Positions 1 through 5,928 of a stretch of DNA of 9,978 bases are shown piece by piece. The DNA comes from Oscillospiraceae bacterium (GTDB lineage Bacteria; Bacillota; Clostridia; Oscillospirales; Ruminococcaceae). Both the position numbers and the translations under genes were made by a program. Within the stretch, counting starts at the first letter, position 1. Each line of letters begins with the position of its first letter. A model generated the notes under the pieces. The model was not told the DNA's origin. It saw only the letters and a program-made list of their open reading frames with translations, and searched no databases. The DNA is taken from NCBI GenBank assembly GCA_019423445.1, contig JAHZBJ010000012.1:2952-12929 (forward strand), given 5' to 3'.

Positions 1-941
1 CTGGCTGCGGCGGAGGGTCCTCCTCCGCTTCATCCGGCGATGCAGCATCCACAGAAAAAAAACATCTGACCTTCGCTTATGTTGGTTGGGACTCCGCCGC
101 CCTCAACAACGCCCTGGCCGGGCTGATTGCTGAAGAGGTCTTTGGCTACACCTGGGAGGAAGTCCCCGGATCCACCCCCATTATGCACGAGGCTCTTCTT
201 TCCGGGGATGTGGACATCAACCTGGAAGAATGGACCGACAATATGACCAACTATCACGACGACCTAGCCGCAGGCAAGTTCGTCGAGTTAGGGATCAACT
301 TCAATGACAATTACCAAGGTTTCTACATTCCCAAGTATGTGGCGGATGCCAACCCCGATCTGAAGACCGTCAAGGATCTGGCCAACTACGCCAGCCTTTT
401 CCCCGATCCTGAGGACTCCTCCAAGGGCATCATCTACGGTGGTATCCCCGGTTGGGAAATCACCACTATCATGGAAAAAAAGGTGGAAGCCTACGGGCTG
501 GATGAGTTCTATAACTATGTGGTACCGGGAAGCGACGCCGCTCTTTCCGCCGCCATGACCTCCGCCTGGGATAAACAGACCCCTATTGTGGCTTATTACT
601 GGGAGCCCACCTGGCTCCTGGGTAAATACGACTTCGTCCTGTTGGAAGATGACCCTTATGATGCCGAAACCTTTAAGGATGGTATCGGCGCCTGCCCTGC
701 CGTTACAGTGACCGTTGCGGTAAGCAATAGCTTTGCTGCCTCCAACCCCGAGTATTGCGAATTTCTCTCCAAATTCAGCATGCCTTCCGCTATTATCAGC
801 GAAGCATTGGCCTACATGCAGGACAACGGCATCAACGACCACGCCGAAGTGGCTAAGTGGCTTCTGAGCGAATCCCACCCCGAACTGGTGGACGAATGGC
901 TCACTCCGGAGCAGGCCGAAACCCTGAGAGCAGCCCTGTGA
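1..941 (+). CDS. opuAC: Glycine betaine/proline-type ABC transporter substrate-binding lipoprotein (5' partial)
   Basis: Extracellular solute receptor of an OpuA/ProU-type importer, expected to bind glycine betaine, proline betaine or a related quaternary amine and deliver it to the permease encoded next. The reading frame is open from position 3, and the first visible residues are Gly-Cys followed by a Gly/Ser-rich linker (GCGGGSSSAS). This is the +1 Cys of a lipobox whose signal peptide lies outside the window, so the protein is membrane-anchored as in Gram-positives. About 312 residues are visible, close to a full mature OpuAC-family domain. Trp residues typical of the aromatic cage that holds the quaternary ammonium group occur in GWDSA (visible residue 29), LEEWTDN (77), PGWE (151) and YYWEPTW (200, 204); which of them line the pocket is inference. 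The first in-frame ATG, at 183, is internal to the domain and is not the start. Stop TGA is at 939-941. The permease follows after 49 nt. The exact ligand cannot be read from sequence alone. Confidence 0.93.
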   Translation, partial: GCGGGSSSASSGDAASTEKKHLTFAYVGWDSAALNNALAGLIAEEVFGYTWEEVPGSTPIMHEALLSGDVDINLEEWTDNMTNYHDDLAAGKFVELGINFNDNYQGFYIPKYVADANPDLKTVKDLANYASLFPDPEDSSKGIIYGGIPGWEITTIMEKKVEAYGLDEFYNYVVPGSDAALSAAMTSAWDKQTPIVAYYWEPTWLLGKYDFVLLEDDPYDAETFKDGIGACPAVTVTVAVSNSFAASNPEYCEFLSKFSMPSAIISEALAYMQDNGINDHAEVAKWLLSESHPELVDEWLTPEQAETLRAAL

Positions 942-972
942 GTTCCTCCCCTCCGGCGAGGCCCCACAACCT

Positions 973-983
973 AAGGAAAGAGG
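973..983 (+). promoter_or_regulatory. Ribosome binding site of the permease gene
   Basis: The purine-rich run AAGGAAAGAGG ends 7 nt before the ATG at 991. It is the only obvious signal in the 49-nt gap after the binding-protein gene, apart from a small CCTC/GAGG hairpin near 947-958. No terminator is seen, so the two genes are probably cotranscribed. Confidence 0.7.
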
Positions 984-990
984 TATAAAA

Positions 991-1899
991 ATGGAATGGC
1001 TCTTTGAATTTCCTGAAATCCTCAGCATTGATACCAATGCCATTGACAGCTCGGTGCGGGCCTTCGCCGTCCAGGCCGAAGGAGTGCTGGATGCCATCAG
1101 CGGCGCTTTGGGCGGCTTGGTAAACACCATCCTGATGCTGCTGCGCCACATTCCCTGGATTCTTCTGGTTCTGCTGGTATTCTTCCTGGGCTGGAAGGCC
1201 CGAAAAAAACTCAGCAGCGGAATTCTTTACGCAGTTCTCTTCTCCCTGATCGGAGCCATCGGTTTGTGGGATATGATGCTGGTGACCCTTTCCATTGTCA
1301 TCTCCAGCGTTCTTATCGCTCTGATCCTGGGACTGCCGGTGGGAATCCTTATCTCCGGTTCTGAGCGGGCCAACCGCATCGTCCGGCCCATTCTGGACAC
1401 CATGCAGACCATGCCTGTCTTCGTTTACTTGATTCCGGCCCTCCTCCTCTTCGGCATGGGCAACGCTTCCGCGGTAATCGCCACCGTCATTTATGCCATC
1501 GTCCCCGTCATCCGCCTCACCAGCCTGGGCATCCGCCAGGTGGACAACGAGGTGGTGGAGGCCGCCAAATCCTTCGGTTCTACCAAGTGGCAATCCATGT
1601 TCAAGGTCCAGATTCCCCAGGCTCTGCCCACCATCATGACTGGTGTCAACCAAACTTTGATGATGGCCATGGCCATGGTGGTCACCTGCTCCATGATCGG
1701 AGCCAGAGGTCTTGGCATGGAAGTGCTGGAGGCCGTTAACCGCATCGAGATCGGCCGGGGCCTCACCGCTGGCGCCAGCGTGGTAATCCTGGCGGTGATC
1801 CTGGACCGGCTTACCCAAGGCTGGTTCTCCGACAAGGACAATAAAAAACAACAGACCACCCGGGACACCGAGATGGGTAAAAACCGCCGGGCCAAGTGA
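991..1899 (+). CDS. opuAB: Glycine betaine/proline-type ABC transporter permease
   Basis: Membrane subunit of the OpuA/ProU-type importer, 302 aa, close to the length of Bacillus OpuAB and shorter than E. coli ProW. After a hydrophilic N-terminus (about residues 1-40) come several hydrophobic segments, at roughly residues 46-68, 76-92, 95-120, 130-160 and 205-275. The cytoplasmic coupling loop has the family EAA motif starting at residue 190 (EAAKSFGSTKWQ), followed by QIPQALPTIMTGVNQ, typical of OpuAB/ProW permeases. It is this loop that contacts the ATPase. The ATG at 991 has a well-spaced ribosome binding site. Stop TGA is at 1897-1899, and the ATPase gene begins 17 nt downstream, so the genes form one operon. 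The C-terminus is a short charged tail (KDNKKQQTTRDTEMGKNRRAK region) predicted to be cytoplasmic. Confidence 0.95.
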   Translation: MEWLFEFPEILSIDTNAIDSSVRAFAVQAEGVLDAISGALGGLVNTILMLLRHIPWILLVLLVFFLGWKARKKLSSGILYAVLFSLIGAIGLWDMMLVTLSIVISSVLIALILGLPVGILISGSERANRIVRPILDTMQTMPVFVYLIPALLLFGMGNASAVIATVIYAIVPVIRLTSLGIRQVDNEVVEAAKSFGSTKWQSMFKVQIPQALPTIMTGVNQTLMMAMAMVVTCSMIGARGLGMEVLEAVNRIEIGRGLTAGASVVILAVILDRLTQGWFSDKDNKKQQTTRDTEMGKNRRAK

Positions 1900-1909
1900 G
1901 GGGGGAGAG
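1900..1909 (+). promoter_or_regulatory. Ribosome binding site that decides the ATPase start
   Basis: The purine tract GGGGGGAGAG lies between the permease stop and the ATG at 1917, with GGAGA 8 nt before that ATG. It favours 1917 over an in-frame GTG at 1896, which overlaps the permease stop codon and would translate the tract itself. Confidence 0.65.
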
Positions 1910-1916
1910 AATACAT

Positions 1917-3152
1917 ATGGAAGAGAAAGACACCATCATCCGTGTGGAACATGTTTCCAAACTTTACGGACCCAACAAGTCCGAAGCTGCCAAAATGATG
2001 GAGGCAGGCTCCAACAAGGACGAAGTCTACAAAAAGACCGGCTGCACCGTGGCTCTCTGGGACGTAAACCTGGAGATTCCCAAGGGGAAAATCTTCGTCA
2101 TTATCGGTCTCTCCGGTTCCGGCAAATCCACCATCGTCCGCTGCTTCAACCAGCTCAACCGCCCCACCAGCGGCCGGGTCATCTTTGAAGGCCAAGACCT
2201 GGAGGAGATGAACAAGAAGGAGCTGCTGGAATTCCGCCGCCGCAAGATCTCCATGGTATTCCAGTCCTTCGGCCTCATGAGCCACCGGGACGTTCTGGGC
2301 AACATCGTCTATGGGCTGGAGGTTCGTGAGAAGGGACATAGCCTCCCACTTCCCATCTGGGACCTCTTCGGCGGGAAGGAAAGCGCCAACCGCGCAGCCC
2401 GGGAAAAGAAAGGGATGGAGGTCATCTCCATGGTGGGGCTGGACGGCTGGGAACACCAGTCCTGCGAGCAGCTCTCCGGCGGCATGCGCCAGCGGGTGGG
2501 CATTGCCCGGGCCCTGGCCACCGATCCTGAAGTGCTGCTGATGGATGAACCCTTCTCCGCTTTGGACCCCCTGGTTCGCCGGGATATGCAGTTCGAGCTG
2601 CTTCAAATCCAGCGGAAATTGCAGAAGACGGTGATCTTCATCACCCACGACATCGACGAAGCCTTCAAACTGGGGGACACTGTAGCCATCATGCGGGACG
2701 GCAAGGTGGTCCAGGTGGACACCCCTGAACAGATGAGTGCCCACCCCGCCGACGACTACGTAAAGGAATTTATCGGCAGCGCTGATAAATCCAAGGTTCT
2801 CACCGTCCGCAACATCATGATTACTCCCTCCAGCATCACCCGTCTTACCGACGGTCCCGCCCATGCCATCCTGGAGATGCGCAAAAATGCCCTCTCCACC
2901 GTCTATGTGGTGGACGACCAGCTGCGGCTGGCAGGCATTCTCACCATTCAGGACGCCATCCGGGCCCAGAAGGAGGGTCTCTCCATCTCCCAAGTGGTCC
3001 GCAAAGATGTCCAGACCACCGCTCCCGAGGTACTGGTAGCGGACATTATGCCTGTCGCCGCCGAGGCTACCTATCCCATCGCTGTGGTGGATTCCGACGG
3101 ACAGCTGAAAGGCATCGTCACCAAAGCCAGCGTCCTCTCCTCCCTTTTGTAA
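1917..3152 (+). CDS. opuAA: Glycine betaine/proline ABC transporter ATP-binding protein with C-terminal CBS pair
   Basis: Energises the importer by ATP hydrolysis at the inner face of the membrane; 411 aa from the ATG at 1917, like OpuAA/ProV (400-418 aa). The N-terminal segment SKLYGPNKSEAAKMMEAG is characteristic of ProV/OpuAA rather than of generic ABC ATPases. The nucleotide-binding domain shows Walker A GLSGSGKST (Lys70), Q-loop Gln116, signature LSGGM (186-190), Walker B LLMDEP (Asp210, Glu211) and switch His244. Residues from about 294 to the end form two CBS repeats (VRNIMITPSS..., then VRKDVQTTAP...), the domain that senses ionic strength or nucleotides in OpuA-type transporters. Between the Q-loop and the signature, about residues 140-156 (GHSLPLPIWDLFGGKES) look like an extra loop absent from Bacillus OpuAA. 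A GTG at 1896 would add seven residues, but the ribosome binding site supports 1917. A terminator follows 19 nt after the stop. Confidence 0.95.
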   Translation: MEEKDTIIRVEHVSKLYGPNKSEAAKMMEAGSNKDEVYKKTGCTVALWDVNLEIPKGKIFVIIGLSGSGKSTIVRCFNQLNRPTSGRVIFEGQDLEEMNKKELLEFRRRKISMVFQSFGLMSHRDVLGNIVYGLEVREKGHSLPLPIWDLFGGKESANRAAREKKGMEVISMVGLDGWEHQSCEQLSGGMRQRVGIARALATDPEVLLMDEPFSALDPLVRRDMQFELLQIQRKLQKTVIFITHDIDEAFKLGDTVAIMRDGKVVQVDTPEQMSAHPADDYVKEFIGSADKSKVLTVRNIMITPSSITRLTDGPAHAILEMRKNALSTVYVVDDQLRLAGILTIQDAIRAQKEGLSISQVVRKDVQTTAPEVLVADIMPVAAEATYPIAVVDSDGQLKGIVTKASVLSSLL

Positions 3153-3171
3153 CATATTGCCTGATGAAAAT

Positions 3172-3206
3172 GCCCTGCCGGGAAAACCGGCGGGGCGCTT
3201 TTCTTT
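3172..3206 (+). terminator. Rho-independent terminator of the opuA-type operon
   Basis: A 10-bp stem GCCCTGCCGG/CCGGCGGGGC (one T-G wobble) closes a GAAAA loop and is followed by GCTTTTCTTT. It sits 19 nt after the ATPase stop and separates this operon from patA. Confidence 0.9.
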
Positions 3207-3222
3207 CGAGGAAACACTCAGC

Positions 3223-3243
3223 ATATACATTAGATGATATATT
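3223..3243 (+). promoter_or_regulatory. Possible promoter/operator region of patA
   Basis: An AT-rich patch in the short gap between the upstream terminator and patA. It holds the TATA-like elements TATACA (3224-3229) and TATATT (3238-3243) inside an imperfect inverted repeat, ATATACAT-TAG-ATG-A-TATAT. Transcription of patA must start in this gap if the terminator is efficient, but no good -35 hexamer is visible at the proper distance, so the exact promoter is uncertain. Confidence 0.35.
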
Positions 3244-3273
3244 CCTTCCGCCTCAGGCAAGGAGGTTTTTTCT

Positions 3274-4431
3274 ATGGATATGCCTATGAACCGCCGTCTC
3301 CTGCAGGTCCGGCCTTCCGGGATCCGGCAGTTCACCGCGCTGGCCCGAAACACCCCCGGCTGCATCTCCCTGGCTCTGGGGGAGCCGGAATTCACCACTC
3401 CGGAAGTCATCCGGACCCAGGCCAAAAACTCTCTGGACCTGGGCCATACCCATTATCCTCCCAACAACGGGGAACCTTTCCTTTTGGAGGCCATTTCCCG
3501 GTATGAGGAGCTGCGGCACGGCCTCTCTTACTCCCCCCAGGAGATTATCCTCACCGTGGGAGCCACCGAAGCCCTCTATATCGCCCTTACCGGTATTCTG
3601 AACCCCGGGGATCAGGTGATCGTTCCCACCCCCGCTTTCTGCCTCTATCAGGAGATCATCGGCCTCGCAGGAGGCGTCTGCCGGTTTTTGGATACCTCCA
3701 GGACTGGCTTTCAGATCACCCCGGAAACTTTAACCCCCCTTCTGAACCAAAGAACCCGGGCTATTCTTCTCACCTCCCCCAACAACCCCACCGGGGCCAT
3801 CCTGGACACCGCCTCCCTGGAAGCAGTGCGCCAGGCGGTATCGGGAAAGCCCATCTTTGTGATTTGCGATGAAGTATACCGGGAGTTGGTTTATACTCCA
3901 AATTTTCCCAGCCTTGGCGGAGACCCCGGGCTGCGCCCCCAGTTGATTCTGGTGAGAAGCTTTTCCAAGCCCTACGCCATGACAGGCTGGCGGGCAGGCT
4001 GGCTCTTGGCCGACGCTCCGGTAAAAAACCAGCTTCAAAAACTCCACCAATACTCGGTGGTCTCAGCGGCGTCCTTTATCCAAACTGCTTGCGCTCGCGC
4101 CCTCCAGGAGGACGTTTCCCAAGTGGTGGAACAATACCGGAGCCGCCGGGACTACGTCTGCCGCCGTTTGGAGGACATGGGCCTTCCCGTCTGCCGGCCC
4201 GACGGCGCCTTTTACCTCTTCCCTTCCATCAGCCGGTGGGGCTTGGATTCCCAGACTTTCTGCACCCGGCTCATCCGGGAGGGCGGGGTGGGGCTGGTCC
4301 CCGGTACCTGCTTTGAATGCGAGGGATTCGTGCGCATCTCCTACTGCTGCTCTGAGGAAACCCTGGCTGCCGGCATGGACCGGCTGGCGGCATTTCTGGA
4401 AAGGCTCCAGAAAGAAGGGACTCCCCTGTAA
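3274..4431 (+). CDS. patA: N-acetyl-LL-diaminopimelate aminotransferase (PatA-type class I aminotransferase)
   Basis: PLP-dependent, fold-type I aminotransferase of 385 aa. It most likely converts N-acetyl-2-amino-6-oxopimelate plus glutamate to N-acetyl-LL-DAP in the cytoplasm. Visible motifs are SPNNPTG (Asn171), CDEVY (Asp199 for the PLP ring nitrogen, Tyr202), SFSKPYAMTGWRAG (Schiff-base Lys232), and FVRIS near the C-terminus (Arg354 for the substrate carboxylate). The N-terminal SGIRQF and ISLALGEPEF segments, the LHQYSVVSAAS segment after the active-site lysine, and the GAFYLFPSI segment match what I recall of Bacillus PatA closely. Start ATG 3274 has AAGGAGG at 3259-3265, 8 nt upstream; a second in-frame Met is residue 3. 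The flanking deacetylase, dapA, dapB and dapH support the DAP assignment. Related class I aspartate or aromatic aminotransferases cannot be fully excluded by motif alone. The gene stands in its own transcription unit between two terminators. Confidence 0.88.
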   Translation: MDMPMNRRLLQVRPSGIRQFTALARNTPGCISLALGEPEFTTPEVIRTQAKNSLDLGHTHYPPNNGEPFLLEAISRYEELRHGLSYSPQEIILTVGATEALYIALTGILNPGDQVIVPTPAFCLYQEIIGLAGGVCRFLDTSRTGFQITPETLTPLLNQRTRAILLTSPNNPTGAILDTASLEAVRQAVSGKPIFVICDEVYRELVYTPNFPSLGGDPGLRPQLILVRSFSKPYAMTGWRAGWLLADAPVKNQLQKLHQYSVVSAASFIQTACARALQEDVSQVVEQYRSRRDYVCRRLEDMGLPVCRPDGAFYLFPSISRWGLDSQTFCTRLIREGGVGLVPGTCFECEGFVRISYCCSEETLAAGMDRLAAFLERLQKEGTPL

Positions 4432-4476
4432 AAGCTGTGCCCGGCAGAAATCAATTTCCACCGGGCACAGCTTTTT
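4431..4476. terminator. Bidirectional terminator between convergent patA and deacetylase gene
   Basis: A perfect 14-bp inverted repeat, AAAGCTGTGCCCGG (4431-4444) and CCGGGCACAGCTTT (4461-4474), begins at the last base of the patA stop codon. The 16-nt interval can itself form GAAA-TCAA-TTTC. T-runs lie on both outer flanks (TTTTT on the plus strand, TTTT on the minus strand), so it can stop transcription from either side. Confidence 0.9.
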
Positions 4477-4504
4477 CTGTATCTTATTCTAGGCCAGCGC
4501 CGCC

Positions 4505-5611
4505 TTACGGCATCCGCAAAAGCTTTAGATAGACTTCCAGGCCCACCTCCAAAACGCTTTCGTCGAAACGGAAACGGTCGGAATGGAGGGGAGTATCCTC
4601 CCCTGTCCCCAAAAACAGGAACACCCCTGGGATCTCCTGTTGATAGAAAGAGAAGTCTTCTGCAATTACCAAGGGTTTTTCCATAATTGCCAGCTCATCC
4701 CCCAGGAGGTTCCGGACCTTCTCAAAAAGGCCGGGATGGTTAATCACCGGAGGATATCCCCGGCTGAACTCCAACTTCAGGGTGCAGCCGGTCTCCCTTT
4801 CCAGGTCCCTTGCGATCTCCTCCATCCTGTTATGGATCAAATCATATACCTGGGGTTTAAAGGTCCGAATGCTCCCCAGAAGGAGGCTGCTGCCGCTGAT
4901 GGCGTTGCGGACGGTGCCGCTTTCCAGCTTGCCGAACTTCAGGACGCGGTATTCCTCCGGGGGCAGTTCTTCCCGCTCCATCCGGTAACTCCGGCAAACC
5001 ATCTCCGCCGCTGCCAGCAAAGCGTCTGCTCCCTGCTCCGCCTTGGCGATATGGGCGCTCCGGCCAGTGATCTCCACCGTTATTGGACTGTTCCGAGCCA
5101 TCAATTCCTCCGGGCGGCTGGCCACCACTCCCAGGGGCAGGTCAGGCCACAGATGGAATCCGAAGATCCGGTCCGCCCCCACCTCTTGGAACACCCCAGA
5201 CCGGCAGATAGGTTCCGCGCCTCCCGTTGCTTCCTCTCCGGGCTGGAACACCAGTAAAACATTCCGGGGAAGTCCCTCTCCGCCGCTTCGGGCTACTTCT
5301 TCCGCCAAAGCCAGTACCATAGCCATATGGCCGTCGTGGCCGCAGGCGTGCATCCTCCCCGGGATACGGGAGGCAAAGGGGAAACCTGTGTTCTCCTGAA
5401 CGGGCAGGGCATCCATGTCTGCCCGGAAAGCCACCGTGGCCTCACGCCCAAAATCAAAATAGGCGCAGAGGGAGTTGGGCGCAGGAGAAAACACCCGGCA
5501 GGGATACTGCTCCAGCACCCGGCGGATATAGGCACAGGTCTGGGGCACATCAAGATCGATCTCCGGGATCTGATGAAGATCCCTGCGGTACTGTACCAAA
5601 AGCGGATTCAT
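4505..5611 (-). CDS. M20 family metallo-amidohydrolase, probable N-acetyl-diaminopimelate deacetylase
   Basis: Zinc-type amidohydrolase of the M20/HipO family, 368 aa from the ATG at 5611. The best assignment is the DapL/YkuR-type deacetylase that hydrolyses N-acetyl-LL-DAP to LL-DAP and acetate. Visible residues are RADMDALPV (Asp65), MHACGHDGH (Cys90 and His92), FQPGEE (Glu126 general base, Glu127 ligand), GFHLWPD (His153), GRSAHIA (His187, the dimerisation-domain histidine) and LHSDRF (His343). The first and last sections form the catalytic domain and about residues 172-285 the lid domain. An in-frame GTG at 5632 and ATG at 5620 lie upstream, but AAAGGA is spaced correctly only for 5611. 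The gene is transcribed against patA, shares a terminator with it, and is divergent from dapA. The same family includes hippurate, indole-acetyl amino acid and N-acyl amino acid hydrolases; the specific substrate is inferred from context because every other acetyl-branch gene is adjacent. Confidence 0.85.
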   Translation of the reverse strand: MNPLLVQYRRDLHQIPEIDLDVPQTCAYIRRVLEQYPCRVFSPAPNSLCAYFDFGREATVAFRADMDALPVQENTGFPFASRIPGRMHACGHDGHMAMVLALAEEVARSGGEGLPRNVLLVFQPGEEATGGAEPICRSGVFQEVGADRIFGFHLWPDLPLGVVASRPEELMARNSPITVEITGRSAHIAKAEQGADALLAAAEMVCRSYRMEREELPPEEYRVLKFGKLESGTVRNAISGSSLLLGSIRTFKPQVYDLIHNRMEEIARDLERETGCTLKLEFSRGYPPVINHPGLFEKVRNLLGDELAIMEKPLVIAEDFSFYQQEIPGVFLFLGTGEDTPLHSDRFRFDESVLEVGLEVYLKLLRMP

Positions 5612-5619
5612 AGGACCCA

Positions 5620-5625
5620 TCCTTT
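5620..5625 (-). promoter_or_regulatory. Ribosome binding site that decides the deacetylase start
   Basis: On the minus strand AAAGGA ends 8 nt before the ATG at 5611. The alternative ATG at 5620 overlaps this sequence and the GTG at 5632 lies upstream of it, so neither has a usable spacing. Confidence 0.65.
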
Positions 5626-5702
5626 CTTTCACTCACCGCCGCTGAAAGTTTCTTTTCCAACGCGGCACCATCCAAAGGTCATCCAGCGCATCAGACGATT
5701 CT

Positions 5703-5732
5703 ATTATAAAGCTTCTCACCTTGTCCCTGCAA
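5703..5732 (-). promoter_or_regulatory. Candidate promoter of the deacetylase gene
   Basis: The minus strand has a perfect TATAAT -10 hexamer (5708 down to 5703), preceded at an 18-nt spacing by a weak -35 (TTGCAG, 5732 to 5727). Transcription would start near 5696 and leave a leader of about 85 nt. The plus strand of the same patch also reads TATTAT/TATAAA, so a divergent dapA promoter may overlap, but no plus-strand -35 is evident. Confidence 0.45.
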
Positions 5733-5912
5733 GAGAGAGCTTGGGCCTTTTTGGGGGGCCTTCATAGGACAAGAAACGGGCCGAATACCAATATAAGGAG
5801 AAATGCCGCCCGGACGCTCCTTCCGGCGTCTTCCATCCTCGGGATTACCCCAGACGGCGCCGGAAAACCGTCTCCATTTCGCCCCGGGTCCTGGCGGCCG
5901 GCGTCCAAACCG

Positions 5913-5919
5913 AAAGGAG
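5913..5919 (+). promoter_or_regulatory. Ribosome binding site that decides the dapA start
   Basis: AAAGGAG lies 9 nt before the ATG at 5929. It places the start where DapA homology begins (MKIQGSIVALITPF) and argues against the in-frame ATG at 5803, whose purine tract is only 2 nt away. Confidence 0.8.
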
Positions 5920-5928
5920 AGTCCCGGC

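Larger units (their letters stand above)
5612..5928. other. Divergent intergenic region between deacetylase gene and dapA, with structured dapA leader
   Basis: About 317 nt without a convincing gene. It holds the candidate minus-strand promoter and a hairpin built from AAGCT/AGCTT (5709-5713, 5738-5742), with TCTC/GAGA inside it and TTG/CAA at the tip. Downstream is a GC-rich stretch with the 8-mer CCGGCGTC twice (5823-5830 and 5898-5905). Lying between the copies is GACGGCGCCGG (5853-5863), which can pair with either. GACGC (5813-5817) can pair locally with the first copy, and GACGG/CCGTC (5853-5857, 5868-5872) forms another local hairpin. I do not recognise a lysine riboswitch or a T-box; the T-box 3' consensus is absent. 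An in-frame ATG at 5803 would give dapA 42 extra residues, but it looks spurious. Confidence 0.5.

Noticed and set aside
183..185. ATG 183 as the start of the substrate-binding protein.
   Set aside because: The frame is open upstream to position 3 and encodes the lipobox cysteine, linker and the first part of the binding domain including a conserved GWD, so this Met is internal.
901..1851. A 316-codon minus-strand frame with His/Asp/Gly-rich low-complexity sequence.
   Set aside because: It is a mirror of the hydrophobic permease codons and has no homology signal or ribosome binding site.
1491..3425. A 644-codon open frame on the minus strand across the permease and ATPase genes.
   Set aside because: It lies antisense to two well-supported genes, runs through a terminator and shows no recognisable domain. 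Long antisense frames are expected from GC-rich third-position bias.
5803..5928. In-frame N-terminal extension of dapA from ATG 5803, or an upstream peptide.
   Set aside because: The Arg/Pro-rich 42 residues resemble no DapA N-terminus, the purine tract AAGGAG is only 2 nt from that ATG, and ATG 5929 has a well-spaced AAAGGAG. The stretch is better read as structured leader RNA.
5700..5928. Lysine riboswitch or T-box leader upstream of dapA.
   Set aside because: Neither the T-box 3' consensus (AGGGTGG-type) nor recognisable lysine riboswitch core elements could be found by eye. A covariance-model search would settle this.
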